This document shows, piece by piece, positions 8,971-18,563 of a stretch of 64,000 nt of DNA. Numbering within the stretch: position 1 is the stretch's first letter; the number at the start of each line of letters is the position of its first letter. Under the pieces are notes generated by a model. The model had not been told where the DNA came from. It worked only from the letters and a program-made list of their open reading frames with translations, and made no database searches. A program made the position numbers and the translations under genes. Location: contig NZ_NTFY01000019.1 of assembly GCF_002289565.1 (NCBI RefSeq), positions 1 through 64,000 on the forward strand. The letters run 5' to 3'. The stretch comes from Rhodopirellula sp. SM50 (lineage in GTDB: Bacteria > Planctomycetota > Planctomycetia > Pirellulales > Pirellulaceae).

Positions 8971-10239
8971 ATGACTCTGAACCGAAGGCAATTGTTGCAA
9001 GTCGGCGCGCTCGGCGGCAGTCTTTCGCTGAGCCAGTTTCTGCGTTCCAGCGCGGCCGCAGGCCACGCCGACTCGGGACGGTCCGCCATCCTGGTGTTCT
9101 TGGGCGGCGGTCCGTCGCACCAGGATACGTTCGACATGAAACCCGACGCGCCGGTCGAATACCGCGGTCAATTTAAACCGATCAGTACCCGCGTGCCCGG
9201 CATTCAGATCTGCGAGCACCTGCCGCGGTTGGCGCAGCGCACCGACAAACTGGCGATCATCCGGGGCATCACGCACAGCTTGGCCGATCACGGGCTGGGC
9301 ACGCGGTACCTGATGACCGGCAATTTGCCGACTCCCGTTGTCAGCTATCCGATGTATGGATCGGTGGTCAGCCGCGAGTTCCCCGCCGCGGCGGACCTGC
9401 CGTCGTTCGTTTCGATCGATCGCCCCGTCGAGGGCCCGGGCTACTTGGGCACCCAATACGGGCCGATGTCGACCGGCGAAAAACCGCGTTATGGTCAGCC
9501 CTTTCGGGTCCGCGGCATCACGCTCGATGGCAGCCTGACGGTCGATGATTTCCGATCGCGACATCAGCTGCGAGCGGACATCGACACCGCGTTTGACGGA
9601 TTCGAAAACCTGGACGACGCGGTGAGGGGACTGGATCGGTTTGCCCAGCAGGCGTACCGGATCATCAGTTCTCCGCGTTCGCGCGACGCGTTCGATTTAA
9701 CCCGTGAACCGGAACAGCAGATCGACCGTTTCGGTCGCCACGAATATGGTCAGAGCACCATGTTGGCGGCGCGGTTGATCGAAGCCGGAGTACGTTTCGT
9801 CACGGTGTTGTTGGAAGGCTGGGACACGCACATGGATAACTTCAACACGCTCGGTCGCGAATTACTGCCCCAACTCGACCAAAGTCTTTCCGCCATGTTG
9901 GATCGGCTGGAATCACGCGGCTTGTTGGAATCCACTTCCATTCTCGTCACCGGCGAATTCGGTCGCACGCCGAAGGTCAACTCCAACGCCGGGCGCGATC
10001 ACTGGTCCCGCGCGATGTGCGCGTTGATGGCCGGCGCGTCAGTCTCGGCCGGGCAAGTCGTCGGCGCGACGGACGACAAAGCCGCCGGCCCGGCCGGTGA
10101 GGGATTCACGCCCGACGATTTGGCCGCCACCTTTTTCCAAAACATCGGCATCGATCCCAAAACCGAGTACCAAGCCAGCGTCGGTCGCCCGATCACCCTG
10201 GTCCGTGACGGATCCCCCATCCCCGGTGTGCTGAGTTAA
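8971..10239 (+). CDS. DUF1501 protein (sulfatase-like fold), Tat-type signal
   Basis: 422 residues. ATG 8971 gives MTLNRRQLLQVGALGGSLSL, a twin-arginine-type leader followed by a hydrophobic region and AAAG. The frame extends upstream to 8584, inside the preceding gene, and was not used. ILVFLGGGPSHQDTFDMKP is the DUF1501 N-terminal metal-site motif. VTVLLEGWDTHMDNF and TGEFGRTPKVN are the later conserved motifs. DUF1501 belongs to the alkaline-phosphatase/sulfatase-like superfamily; the substrate is unknown. It is nearly always encoded beside DUF1549/DUF1553 proteins in planctomycetes, as here, and the two probably act together in the periplasm. Confidence 0.9.
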   Translation: MTLNRRQLLQVGALGGSLSLSQFLRSSAAAGHADSGRSAILVFLGGGPSHQDTFDMKPDAPVEYRGQFKPISTRVPGIQICEHLPRLAQRTDKLAIIRGITHSLADHGLGTRYLMTGNLPTPVVSYPMYGSVVSREFPAAADLPSFVSIDRPVEGPGYLGTQYGPMSTGEKPRYGQPFRVRGITLDGSLTVDDFRSRHQLRADIDTAFDGFENLDDAVRGLDRFAQQAYRIISSPRSRDAFDLTREPEQQIDRFGRHEYGQSTMLAARLIEAGVRFVTVLLEGWDTHMDNFNTLGRELLPQLDQSLSAMLDRLESRGLLESTSILVTGEFGRTPKVNSNAGRDHWSRAMCALMAGASVSAGQVVGATDDKAAGPAGEGFTPDDLAATFFQNIGIDPKTEYQASVGRPITLVRDGSPIPGVLS

Positions 10240-10325
10240 GGAGGGGACCGCAACGAGACCTACCCCGATACGTTCGGGCCTCTCCCCACTCGTTACAAGG
10301 CTCAGCCCTGTAACGCACTGCACCG

Positions 10326-10535
10326 GAGGCTCCGCCTAGGCTGCGCAAAATCTCTCCGTTGAAACATGCATTCCTTCGCAGAATTTTGGCGGTTTCCATT
10401 CCCTTGGGGGCTTCGTGGGATCAGCCGTTTGGCGCCAGCCTACGGGCCCTCCGTTGTTGACGAGGCCCGAACGCTTGCGCGAATCGGCTGATGTCAATTG
10501 TGTTCTTGATGCCCAACCGCTCCATGCTCATCGAT
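10326..10535. repeat. Long dispersed repeat, copy A (about 210 bp)
   Basis: Closely matches 34092-34302 in the same orientation, with scattered substitutions and only 1-2 bp of length difference by eye. It contains, reversed, the shorter GCCCGTAGGCT...CCAAACGGCTGATC repeat found at 2916. On the minus strand both copies encode an ATG followed by METAKILR, probably by chance of shared sequence. No ORF of gene quality is present. Confidence 0.8.
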
Positions 10536-10813
10536 GGTCCATCGCAGAATCGATTCGGCAGAAATTTAGCGTTGGCGCGAGACGGCGATTTTGCGCAGCC
10601 CAGGCGGAGCCCAACTGCCACCACGTTGCCGACAGATGGCATGCACAGCATGCCCTACTGCGATACCGCATTAGACGAACACGAATTGCGCCCCCCGGAT
10701 GCGGGCGCGGAGCACCAACGTGGCACGTGTCGACAGGCTACAATACGGGACGCCTTCCATCGAGCCCGATCGGCTCTCCATCATTTGCCCCTTCGGTAAA
10801 GCTGCGGTTGTCT
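10536..10813. other. Non-coding gap with palindromic 28-bp repeat
   Basis: The rest of the gap before the dehydrogenase gene. GACAGATGGCATGCACAGCA at 10631-10650 begins a 28-bp sequence ending at 10658. It recurs inverted at 31021-31048 with one mismatch and is internally palindromic (GGCATGC-ACA-GCATGCC). A fragment like the start of repeat A (GCGCAGCCCAGGCGGAGCC) is also present. The promoter of the next gene must lie here, but I cannot define it. Confidence 0.6.
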
Positions 10814-13800
10814 ATGCGCATCGTTCAAACTCTTTCGCTCCTCGGCTTGATTTTCATCGCGGGACTTGCCTCGGCGAAGAACCCGCCGGCGATCCAGATG
10901 TTGGTGCCCGGTTTCGAAGTCCACGAGATTCCCGTCGAGCTGACGAACGTCAACAACGTGCGATTTCGCCACGACGGGAAATTGTTCACGTTGGGCTACA
11001 ACGGCGACGTCCACTTGTTGAGCGACAGCGACGGCGACGGACTGGAAGACCGGGCGGAACTGTTCTGGAAAAACGAGGGGTCGCTGCGGGGTCCGATCGG
11101 CATGTTGGTCACGCCAACGGACTATCCGCACGGCCAAGGCATCTTCACGCCCAGCAAAGGCAAGGTGTCGCTGATCGTTGACACCGACGGCGACGATCGG
11201 GCAGATGACGAGATTGTGGTGGCAACGGGTTGGGACGAGATTCCCCAAAACGTCGACGCCACCGGAATCGCCATGGGCTCCGACGGGTCCTTGTACTTCG
11301 GCCTGGGGACCGCGAACTATGCCAACGCCTACTTGATCGACGATCAAGGTGTTGCGAAGTACGACCTGCAAAGCGACCGAGGGACGGTGCAGCGTGTCGC
11401 GCCGGACTTCAAGACGCGTGAAACGGTTTGCACCGGCATTCGTTTCCCGATCGCCTTCGCGTTCAATCAGCACGGTGACTTGTTTTGTGCCGAGCAAGAA
11501 GGGGCGACGTGGTTGCCCAACGGCAATCCGTTTGATGAACTCCTACAGATCGTCCCGGATCGGCATTACGGTTTTCCGCCGCGGCACCCGCGACACAATC
11601 CAGACGTCATCGACGAACCGTCGGTGTTCGATTACGCCCCACAACATCAATCGACATGCGGGATGGTTTTCAATGGTGACGGTGTGTCGGCGCCTCGTTT
11701 CGGTCCGAGCGGTTGGGCGGAAAACGCGATCGTTTGCGGCGAGTCGCGCGGCAAGATCTGGCGAACCCAACTCGCCAAAACAGAATCCGGCTATGTCGCA
11801 GCAACCCAGTTGTTGGCGTGTTTGCAAATGCTGACCATCGATGCCTGCGTCGCCCCGAACGGTGACTTAGTGGTCGCGTGTCACAGCGGACCGCCGGACT
11901 GGGGCACCGGACCGACGGGCAAAGGCAAACTGTTTCGCATCCGCATGTCCGATCCGGACATCGCCCGCCCCCACCACGCCTGGGCAAATTCGCCGCGTGA
12001 AATCCAGATCGCTTTCGATCGTCCGCTGGACGCCGCAATGCTGCAAAACGTCGCCGATCAAATCGTGGTTCAGTATGGCCCGTTCGTCCGCGCCGGAGAT
12101 CAATTCGAAACCCTGGTACCACCCTACGCCGTCGTTCAGCGGCAATTGGCGACGCCGCGCCGAAACCTCGCCATCCGCGGCGTGGCGTTGTCCGCCGATC
12201 GTCGCAACGTGCTGTTGCAAACCGATCCGATGCTGGCCAATTCACACTATGCCGTTTCGATCCCCTATCAACCGACCGGTGACCAAACGTCGAATGGATC
12301 CATCGATCAGATTCGGTCGATCGATGTGGACGTGACCTTAGGCGGTGTAGAGACGACGTTCACCGGCAACTCCAATGACGGGACGGAGGGAGTTGTTTGG
12401 ACGGGTTGGTTACCGCACGTCAACTGGCAGGTGTCCGACGAATTCACACGCGAGAGTGCGATCCATGATGACCTCCGTTCGCTGTTGCCGGCAGGTGGCG
12501 AGATGACGATGACCTCACGGCTTGACGTGAAAGATTTGCTGCGACCGAAAGTCCAACCGGGTTCGACGTTGGATTACCAGTGGCCCGAAGAAATCGTCAC
12601 GCTGACCGCCAGTTCGTCCCAACCGTTGAGTCTTGAAATCGCCGGTCGGAACATTGCGGCGACTCGGGGAGCTGACGGACGATTCACCGCCCGCGTCGAG
12701 ATTGCCCCTGAGTCGGCGGATCGCGTTTCGCTGACGATGCGTGCGCGGGTGGCCGCGAACGCCACGCCCGATTGGTCGCTCGCCGCATCAACCAACGAAG
12801 ACTCGCGATTGCGTGCCCTGCCACTGCGCCGTTTCTACTTGCCGTGGACCTCGAAGTCTGGTTCGGATACCGAGCCGGTTGAATCAAAAGCAATCGCCGA
12901 GCTCGATGGCGGGAACTGGGGCCGGGGACGACGCGTGTTCCACAGTGATGCGGCAGGTTGTTTCAAGTGCCATGCGATTCACGGCGGCGGCCCCAACATC
13001 GGACCCGATCTGACCAACCTGGTGCATCGCGACTACGCGTCGGTGGAACGTGACATCAAGCATCCTAGCTTTGCGATCAATCCGGATTACCTGGGCAACA
13101 CAGTTTTGACCACCGATGGCCGCGTGTTGACCGGAACGCTGCAAACCCAGCAAGGACATTTAATCCTGGGGGACGCCGACGGCAAGACGACGCAGTTGAC
13201 AAGAGCGGAGATCGACACGATCAAGCCGGCCGACGTGTCAGTGATGCCCAAGGGCCTCGACGAAAAACTGGCGCCGGACCAGTTCCGCGACCTGATGACG
13301 TTCTTGCTGACCCCGCCGCCGCAGATGCCGCTGGATTCGCCGATCGAAGCGCCACCGGTGCGCACCCAAGCCGAAGTCGCCACCGTCCTGGCCGGGTCGC
13401 AACCGCTGCCGAGCCCGCTGGAGCCGATCAACATTGTCTTGGTGGCGGGCAAGAAGGACCACGGCCCAGGCGAACACGACTATCCGGCGTGGCAGATTCA
13501 GTGGGGACAGTTGCTTGCCGCCGCCGAAGCCGTGCACGTCGATGCGGCCTGGGACTTTCCTGATGACAAACAACTCGCGACCGCTGACGTCCTGGTATTT
13601 TTCCAAAAAGGCGATTGGAATGATCAGCGACAAAGCAAGATGGACCAGTTTTTCGATCGCGGTGGCGGAGCGGTTTACATCCATTGGGCGGTCAACGGAA
13701 ACGATCGGGCCGGTGAGTTTGCCAGACGGATCGGATTGGCGTCCAAGGGAGGCAGCATCGGGTACCGGCACGGCCCCCTCGCCCTGAACGTCCACAACAC

Positions 13801-14110
13801 CGACCATCCGATCATGCGCAACATCGAGCCGCTGCAGTTGTATGATGAAAGCTATTGGCGACTGACGGGCGAGCCCCAGGACGTCACCTTGTTCGCGACC
13901 AGCATCGAAGACGGCGAGGCGCGACCGCAGATGTGGTCGTACGAGCGTTCGGCAGGCAGAGTCTTTGTCAGCATTCCCGGCCATTACAGTTGGACCTTCG
14001 ACGATCCGATTTTCCGCACAATTCTGATGCGGGCGATGGCGTGGACGGCCCGCCAGCCGATCGATCGTTTCAATGAACTCGTCCCGCTCGGCGCGCGGAT
14101 GTCAAAGTGA
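10814..14110 (+). CDS. PVC-type dehydrogenase/beta-propeller with haem c motif and C-terminal ThuA domain
   Basis: About 1098 residues. ATG 10814 starts a clean signal peptide (MRIVQTLSLLGLIFIAGLASA); the frame continues upstream to 10415 only through repeat DNA. The N-terminal ~370 residues read as a sugar-dehydrogenase-like beta-propeller (DSDGDGLEDRAELFW, GIRFPIAFAFNQHGDLF, CGESRGKIWR). CFKCHAIHGGGPNIGPDL at about residue 716 is a CXXCH haem-binding region followed by the planctomycete haem-associated extension (TDGRVLTGTLQTQ). From about residue 870 a ThuA-like domain begins (INIVLVAGKKDHGPGEHDYP) and runs to the end (IPGHYSWTFDDPIFRTIL). It probably oxidises a sugar or polyol in the periplasm; the substrate is unknown. 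Confidence 0.88.
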   Translation: MRIVQTLSLLGLIFIAGLASAKNPPAIQMLVPGFEVHEIPVELTNVNNVRFRHDGKLFTLGYNGDVHLLSDSDGDGLEDRAELFWKNEGSLRGPIGMLVTPTDYPHGQGIFTPSKGKVSLIVDTDGDDRADDEIVVATGWDEIPQNVDATGIAMGSDGSLYFGLGTANYANAYLIDDQGVAKYDLQSDRGTVQRVAPDFKTRETVCTGIRFPIAFAFNQHGDLFCAEQEGATWLPNGNPFDELLQIVPDRHYGFPPRHPRHNPDVIDEPSVFDYAPQHQSTCGMVFNGDGVSAPRFGPSGWAENAIVCGESRGKIWRTQLAKTESGYVAATQLLACLQMLTIDACVAPNGDLVVACHSGPPDWGTGPTGKGKLFRIRMSDPDIARPHHAWANSPREIQIAFDRPLDAAMLQNVADQIVVQYGPFVRAGDQFETLVPPYAVVQRQLATPRRNLAIRGVALSADRRNVLLQTDPMLANSHYAVSIPYQPTGDQTSNGSIDQIRSIDVDVTLGGVETTFTGNSNDGTEGVVWTGWLPHVNWQVSDEFTRESAIHDDLRSLLPAGGEMTMTSRLDVKDLLRPKVQPGSTLDYQWPEEIVTLTASSSQPLSLEIAGRNIAATRGADGRFTARVEIAPESADRVSLTMRARVAANATPDWSLAASTNEDSRLRALPLRRFYLPWTSKSGSDTEPVESKAIAELDGGNWGRGRRVFHSDAAGCFKCHAIHGGGPNIGPDLTNLVHRDYASVERDIKHPSFAINPDYLGNTVLTTDGRVLTGTLQTQQGHLILGDADGKTTQLTRAEIDTIKPADVSVMPKGLDEKLAPDQFRDLMTFLLTPPPQMPLDSPIEAPPVRTQAEVATVLAGSQPLPSPLEPINIVLVAGKKDHGPGEHDYPAWQIQWGQLLAAAEAVHVDAAWDFPDDKQLATADVLVFFQKGDWNDQRQSKMDQFFDRGGGAVYIHWAVNGNDRAGEFARRIGLASKGGSIGYRHGPLALNVHNTDHPIMRNIEPLQLYDESYWRLTGEPQDVTLFATSIEDGEARPQMWSYERSAGRVFVSIPGHYSWTFDDPIFRTILMRAMAWTARQPIDRFNELVPLGARMSK

Positions 14111-14154
14111 ACTTTGCCGGATGAAGGCTTGGCCATTGTTCTGTTGGATTGATC

Positions 14155-14886
14155 ATGAAATTTCCAAGTGTCGTTCTCGGCGTCGTTCTCCTGCTGATAG
14201 CGGTCGCGATCGTTTGGATTCCTCCACCGCCCCAGGATGACAATGCGGTCGGCAGTCGATCCAGATCAACTCGGCCAAACGAGCCAGAGACGTCTCGCTG
14301 GGAATCGTTGCCTGTGGAGACCTCGGAGCGCTGGCCGGTTGAAAGGTTGAGAATGATCCATGATCAAACCGACACGAGCTTTCGCGCTGCGATCGGCTTT
14401 GGTCGGTCGCGTCGCTTGCCTCCACTCGGCTACGATCAATCGCAAGCTCATCTGCTGATCATTGTTTCCCACGTGCTTTTCATCCCGCAAGAGCTGGCGG
14501 CGGATCCTGAAGAAAACAAATTCGATCGCCTATTAGCGAGGAAAGATTTGGACGAATTGAAGATTAATTTTATCCATCTGGTCAGCACGCAGCGGAGATT
14601 GGCCTATCTGGAAGAAATTCGAAGTCGATTTCGTGAGCCCCACGACATGGAGCGGCTTGCCGACCCATCGGTTGCCACCCGGCCATTGAATGAGTTCGAG
14701 ACAGCCGGTCTCAACAAACTTATCAAGGGCGACTCTCTGGTCGTCGAGCGAGCAGGCGACTGCATCAGCATGCTCGGAGCGATCCGTGCCGACGCCACTT
14801 GTGTCGAATGCCATTCCGACGCTGGCGTTGGAGACATTCTGGGCGCCTTCAGCTACCAATTCAAATCGGAACCGGAACCCTTATGA
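14155..14886 (+). CDS. Small membrane-anchored c-type cytochrome, unknown family
   Basis: 243 residues from ATG 14155; a TTG two codons upstream is an alternative. The N-terminus MKFPSVVLGVVLLLIAVAIV is a signal anchor followed by a proline-rich linker. A single haem motif, CVECH, lies near the C-terminus (ADATCVECHSDAGVGDILGA). The middle is helical and unrecognised (HLLIIVSHVLFIPQELAADP). It lies 44 bp after the dehydrogenase and overlaps the following sulfatase by ATGA, so the three genes are probably one operon. It could carry electrons from the dehydrogenase, or it could be a sensor. No second haem is seen. Confidence 0.75.
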   Translation: MKFPSVVLGVVLLLIAVAIVWIPPPPQDDNAVGSRSRSTRPNEPETSRWESLPVETSERWPVERLRMIHDQTDTSFRAAIGFGRSRRLPPLGYDQSQAHLLIIVSHVLFIPQELAADPEENKFDRLLARKDLDELKINFIHLVSTQRRLAYLEEIRSRFREPHDMERLADPSVATRPLNEFETAGLNKLIKGDSLVVERAGDCISMLGAIRADATCVECHSDAGVGDILGAFSYQFKSEPEPL

Positions 14887-16907
14887 ACAACCCACGATTC
14901 TCAGTGACTTGCCTGTCGGTGCTGGCCATCGGAATGATGTTGTCGACGGCAAACTGCACGATTGCCGCCGATGCGTCACCCGCAGCCAAACCCAACATTG
15001 TCCTGTTTCTGGTCGACGACATGGGTTGGATGGACAGCTCGCCTTACGGCTCGCAGTACTACGAAACGCCCAACATGAAACGCTTGCAGCAGCAATCGAT
15101 GCGTTTCACCAATGCTTACGCCGTCCCGCTATGCTCACCGACGCGCGCCTCGATCTTGAGCGGCCAGTACTCCTCTCGCCATCGCGTCACGTCCGCCACC
15201 GGTCATCAGCCGGCAGCCCCCGCCGATGCGTCTCCGTATCCCGCCAAGGCACCTGCCAATCGGCCATTGATTTATGCCAACAGCAGAAACTACCTGGACC
15301 TGAACCTGGACAGCTTGGCCGAGGTGTTGCACGGCGCGGGGTACCGGACGGGCCACTTCGGCAAATGGCACCTGGGCTTGAGCCAAGAGCACTGGCCCGA
15401 GCAGCACGGTTTTGAAGTCGCCTTTCACGCCGAACCGAGCCCCGGTCCGGCCAGCTACTTTTCGCCCTATGGGGTTCATGCCAACGGAGTGCCTTCGGGA
15501 AAACATCACGTCGGAACGATCACCGATGGCCCGGCGGGGGAATACATCACCGACCGGCTCACCGACGAAGCGATTCGATTTGTCGAAAGCCATCAAGACG
15601 AACCGTTCTTTCTGAACTTCTGGCACTTCGCCGTGCACGGACCGTGGGGGCACAAGGAGGAGTACACGAAACGGTTTGCCGAGAAGACCGACCCACGCGG
15701 CCGACAAAACAATCCGATCATGGCATCGATGCTCAAGAGCGTCGACGAAAGTCTCGGCCGCGTGTTGGACAAGTTCGACGAACTCGAGTTGTCCGACAAC
15801 ACGCTGTTCATCTTCTACAGCGACAACGGCGGCAACACGCACAGCAACGTGCCCGGCAGTCGGCAGATGAACAACATCAAACCGGGACATCCGAAATGGG
15901 ACTTCGTCCAAGATTGGAAGAAATGGGCCGGTGAACAACCACCGACCAACAACGCGCCGCTACGGGAAGGCAAGGGAAGAATCTACGAAGGAGGACAACG
16001 CGTTCCCTTGATGGTGCGGCTGCCCGGCCAGATCCAGCCCGGTTCGACCAGCGATGCCATCGTCGGACCGATCGATCTGTACCCGACGATCCTCCAGGTC
16101 GCGGGCCTGAAGCAGCCCGAAGAACACATCGTCGATGGCGAATCGTTGCTTCCCCTGTTGAAACATACCGGCCGGCTCAAACGCCAAGCCTACTTCACCT
16201 GGTTTCCGCATTTGATTCCCGCGGTGTCGGTCCGCCAAGGCGATTGGAAATTGATTCGACGGTTCGAGCCGCATCCCCAATATCCCGCGGTCCGCGAACT
16301 CTACAACCTGACCGACGACATGGGTGAAACACAAAACTTGGCTGACGCGTTGCCACAGAAAGTGGAGGAGTTGGATGGTTTGATCGACCAATTCATCCGC
16401 GACACGGGAGCGTTGACCCCAAAACCGAACCCTGATTTCAACGCAGACTTCAAAGCGGGTTCCAGGGGAACCTCCGCATCATCCGACACCACTTTGGGAT
16501 TGGTTGCCCGTAACTGCGAACTCGTCAAGACGGACGGCGCGATCCGCGTCGTGGGCCGGGGACGTCAGCCGTTTTTGGGAACGGCCCAAGTCAAATCCGA
16601 CAGCCCGCTGACCCTGCGGCTTCGTGTCCGCAGCGCGACCGGCGGTGAAGGACGAATTCAATGGAAGACCGCTGGTCAGGACACCTTTCCCGAGTCGGGC
16701 CAAGTCGTCCGCTTCGATCTTTCGCCAGGAGCATCCTGGCAAGACATCACCGTTCAGATCCCCGTCGACGGCAGGACTAGCGTTGTCCGCTTGTATCTTC
16801 CGGCCGAGGAAAGTGTGGTGGATGTTCAATCGATTGATTTCCGAGACCAAAGCGGTCGCGGAAAATCATGGGACTTTTCTGCTCAAACCACGCCACCCCA
16901 ACGTTAA
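14883..16907 (+). CDS. Secreted arylsulfatase with C-terminal beta-rich extension
   Basis: 674 residues. The ATG overlaps the stop of the cytochrome (ATGA), supporting this start. A signal peptide runs to about residue 28 (TANCTIAAD). NIVLFLVDDMGWMD provides metal-binding Asp residues. CSPTR at Cys84 is the canonical formylglycine signature, followed by ASILSGQY. FIFYSDNGGNTHSN is the second conserved block. The sulfatase domain ends near residue 510. The last ~160 residues (GLVARNCELVKTDGAIRVVG onward) look like a beta-sandwich, as in planctomycete sulfatases with carbohydrate-binding-like tails. It hydrolyses sulfate esters; the substrate is not evident. Confidence 0.9.
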   Translation: MNNPRFSVTCLSVLAIGMMLSTANCTIAADASPAAKPNIVLFLVDDMGWMDSSPYGSQYYETPNMKRLQQQSMRFTNAYAVPLCSPTRASILSGQYSSRHRVTSATGHQPAAPADASPYPAKAPANRPLIYANSRNYLDLNLDSLAEVLHGAGYRTGHFGKWHLGLSQEHWPEQHGFEVAFHAEPSPGPASYFSPYGVHANGVPSGKHHVGTITDGPAGEYITDRLTDEAIRFVESHQDEPFFLNFWHFAVHGPWGHKEEYTKRFAEKTDPRGRQNNPIMASMLKSVDESLGRVLDKFDELELSDNTLFIFYSDNGGNTHSNVPGSRQMNNIKPGHPKWDFVQDWKKWAGEQPPTNNAPLREGKGRIYEGGQRVPLMVRLPGQIQPGSTSDAIVGPIDLYPTILQVAGLKQPEEHIVDGESLLPLLKHTGRLKRQAYFTWFPHLIPAVSVRQGDWKLIRRFEPHPQYPAVRELYNLTDDMGETQNLADALPQKVEELDGLIDQFIRDTGALTPKPNPDFNADFKAGSRGTSASSDTTLGLVARNCELVKTDGAIRVVGRGRQPFLGTAQVKSDSPLTLRLRVRSATGGEGRIQWKTAGQDTFPESGQVVRFDLSPGASWQDITVQIPVDGRTSVVRLYLPAEESVVDVQSIDFRDQSGRGKSWDFSAQTTPPQR

Positions 16908-17010
16908 GAGTCGTTGGAGCCGTATTGCTCCGTCAACTTTTAGATTTAGGCTGCCGCGGAAACTTGAAAGGTCAATCTGTCACTTGCGGAACGACGAAAC
17001 GATTACTGGG

Positions 17011-17083
17011 CCCACGGATGGCAGCGCGAACCCACGGATTTTATGCACCCTGTCATCCGTGGGTTCGCGCTGCTATCCGCGGG
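17011..17083. repeat. Large hairpin between convergent genes
   Basis: Arms at 17011-17039 and 17055-17083 are 29 bp long with two mismatches, around a 15-nt loop. It contains GCAGCGCGAACCCACGGAT. It lies between the end of the sulfatase (+) and the end of the PDZ gene (-). It could stop transcription from the left, but neither side has a U-tract, so it may equally be a mobile REP-like palindrome. Confidence 0.8.
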
Positions 17084-17177
17084 TGTCATTTTCGATGGAT
17101 AGCCCGTTGAGAGTGCTGGTGTGCTACCGCTGACGATTCACTTCAGCAATTTCATCGCTTCCTTTCAGCTGGAAACG

Positions 17178-17233
17178 AAAAAACCCGCCGAGAACCGCAA
17201 CGTCTGTTTCCAGGCATCGCGTTCATCGGCGGG
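17178..17233 (-). terminator. Rho-independent terminator of the PDZ gene
   Basis: Read on the minus strand, CCCGCCGATGAAC (17233-17221) pairs with GTTCTCGGCGGG (17195-17184), with one bulge, and is followed by TTTTTT (17183-17178). It starts 65 bp past the UAA of the PDZ gene. The loop is 25 nt, long but acceptable. Confidence 0.6.
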
Positions 17234-17298
17234 ATAGGATTCAACGCATCCGAGGGGATGCAGCTGAAATTAACGCGTCGATCAGTGATCGAGCGGGA

Positions 17299-18285
17299 TT
17301 AGTTATCGAGCGCCCCGTCCAATTCGGCATCGGTCGAAGCCGATCCACTTGCATCGACATCGAGTCCGGAATCGAGTCCGGAATCGAGACCGGAATCGAG
17401 TGACGCGTCGGCTTCAAGCGATCCGTCAGCATTGAGCGACGTGTTTCGATCGCGACGAGTTTGGCCGTTGTCTTGGATGTCGCCTTGGATGTCGCCTTGG
17501 ACATCGCCTTGGACATTGAACTCGCCACGCAACTGATCGATCGTCGATTTTAGTCGCTCAATTTCGTCTTCCAACGCCGTGATGCGTGCTTCATAGGCGG
17601 CCGACGCGTTGGCCGAACCGTCCATGGCGGGTTTGTTCGCGCGATAGCGGTCATTCTGCTGTTGGCGTGCCGCCAACGCTGCGGTCACCGCTTGCTCTTG
17701 CCCGTTACGCAAAACCTTCATTTGCAATTGGGCGTTGGCATCAGCGTTGCGGACGATTTGTGCCAACTGGTCGGTCGACGTGATCGCTTGACCGTTGGTG
17801 CTGATCACCACGTCACCGGCTTGAAGCCCCGCTCGTGCGGCGGCACTGCCTCGCGTGACGTTGGTAATGCGAATGCCTTGATCGCTGCTTTGCAATCCGA
17901 TTCCCAATCGAGCGCGTTGTCGCGCGGCTACGTTGGAGCCGGCGACGTTGCTGTTGGCGTTGAGATCAGTGTTGGCGTTGATGTTCGCGTTCGGCAGAAC
18001 CTGCCGAGTCGCTCGATCGACACCGTCGCGGATCACTTGGTCAGCACCCTGCCGAAGGGCTTGGTCGGCGCCTTGCTGAATCGCACCGCGGACGCTTCCG
18101 CCTTGCCGAATCTGATCGGCTGCGGCTCCGATTCCTCCGCGGACCGCATTATCGACGGCGTTGCCGAGACCGTTTTGGGTGGTCGGAACGGCTTGGCCGA
18201 GATCTTGCGCGGTGGTGTTGCCGGTCGGCAATGCCATGCTCGCACCTGCCAACGCGGTGACACACAGTAAGTTTTTGACTCGCAT
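17299..18285 (-). CDS. Secreted PDZ-domain protein with acidic, repetitive C-terminus
   Basis: 328 residues with a signal peptide (MRVKNLLCVTALAGASMALP). Residues 30-95 are a low-complexity helical region with repeated QGADQ/RQGADQ units, then an Asn-rich linker. Residues 127-205 are a PDZ domain (LGIGLQSSDQGIRITNV, AGLQAGDVVISTNGQAI). No protease domain is present. Residues 230-256 are a short coiled coil (ITALEDEIERLKSTIDQLRG). The tail is acidic and built from in-frame 12-bp DNA repeats (GDVQGDIQ at 17476-17516, SGLD at 17351-17400), signs of recent slippage growth. It probably binds peptide termini in the periplasm as an adaptor. It has its own terminator and appears monocistronic. Confidence 0.85.
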   Translation of the reverse strand: MRVKNLLCVTALAGASMALPTGNTTAQDLGQAVPTTQNGLGNAVDNAVRGGIGAAADQIRQGGSVRGAIQQGADQALRQGADQVIRDGVDRATRQVLPNANINANTDLNANSNVAGSNVAARQRARLGIGLQSSDQGIRITNVTRGSAAARAGLQAGDVVISTNGQAITSTDQLAQIVRNADANAQLQMKVLRNGQEQAVTAALAARQQQNDRYRANKPAMDGSANASAAYEARITALEDEIERLKSTIDQLRGEFNVQGDVQGDIQGDIQDNGQTRRDRNTSLNADGSLEADASLDSGLDSGLDSGLDVDASGSASTDAELDGALDN

Positions 18286-18563
18286 TAAAAAAGCTCCTTT
18301 GATTTGCTATTGAAGAGTCGCCGGACAAGGATCCCCTTGCCCGATCAGGCCATCAAATGACCTTGGGGTGGATGCCCCTGACAACGAAACATCGACAACG
18401 ATGTGTTGTCCGTGGCGGCAACTGCGGTGCAGAAGTCGTGCCAGTGACGATGCGACGACCTAAACAAGGTCGTTTGATCGAAAGACGTTCAATGATCGCT
18501 CGCTAAACCGACAAGCTGATCGACGAATGCCGCCAGGCCGCCTTGTAGTGACCGCTCGCAGTG

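Noticed and set aside
10193-10399. Minus-strand frame starting METAKILR, also seen at 34166
   Set aside because: Shared only because both lie in the same non-coding repeat; the two frames diverge into unrelated sequence outside it.
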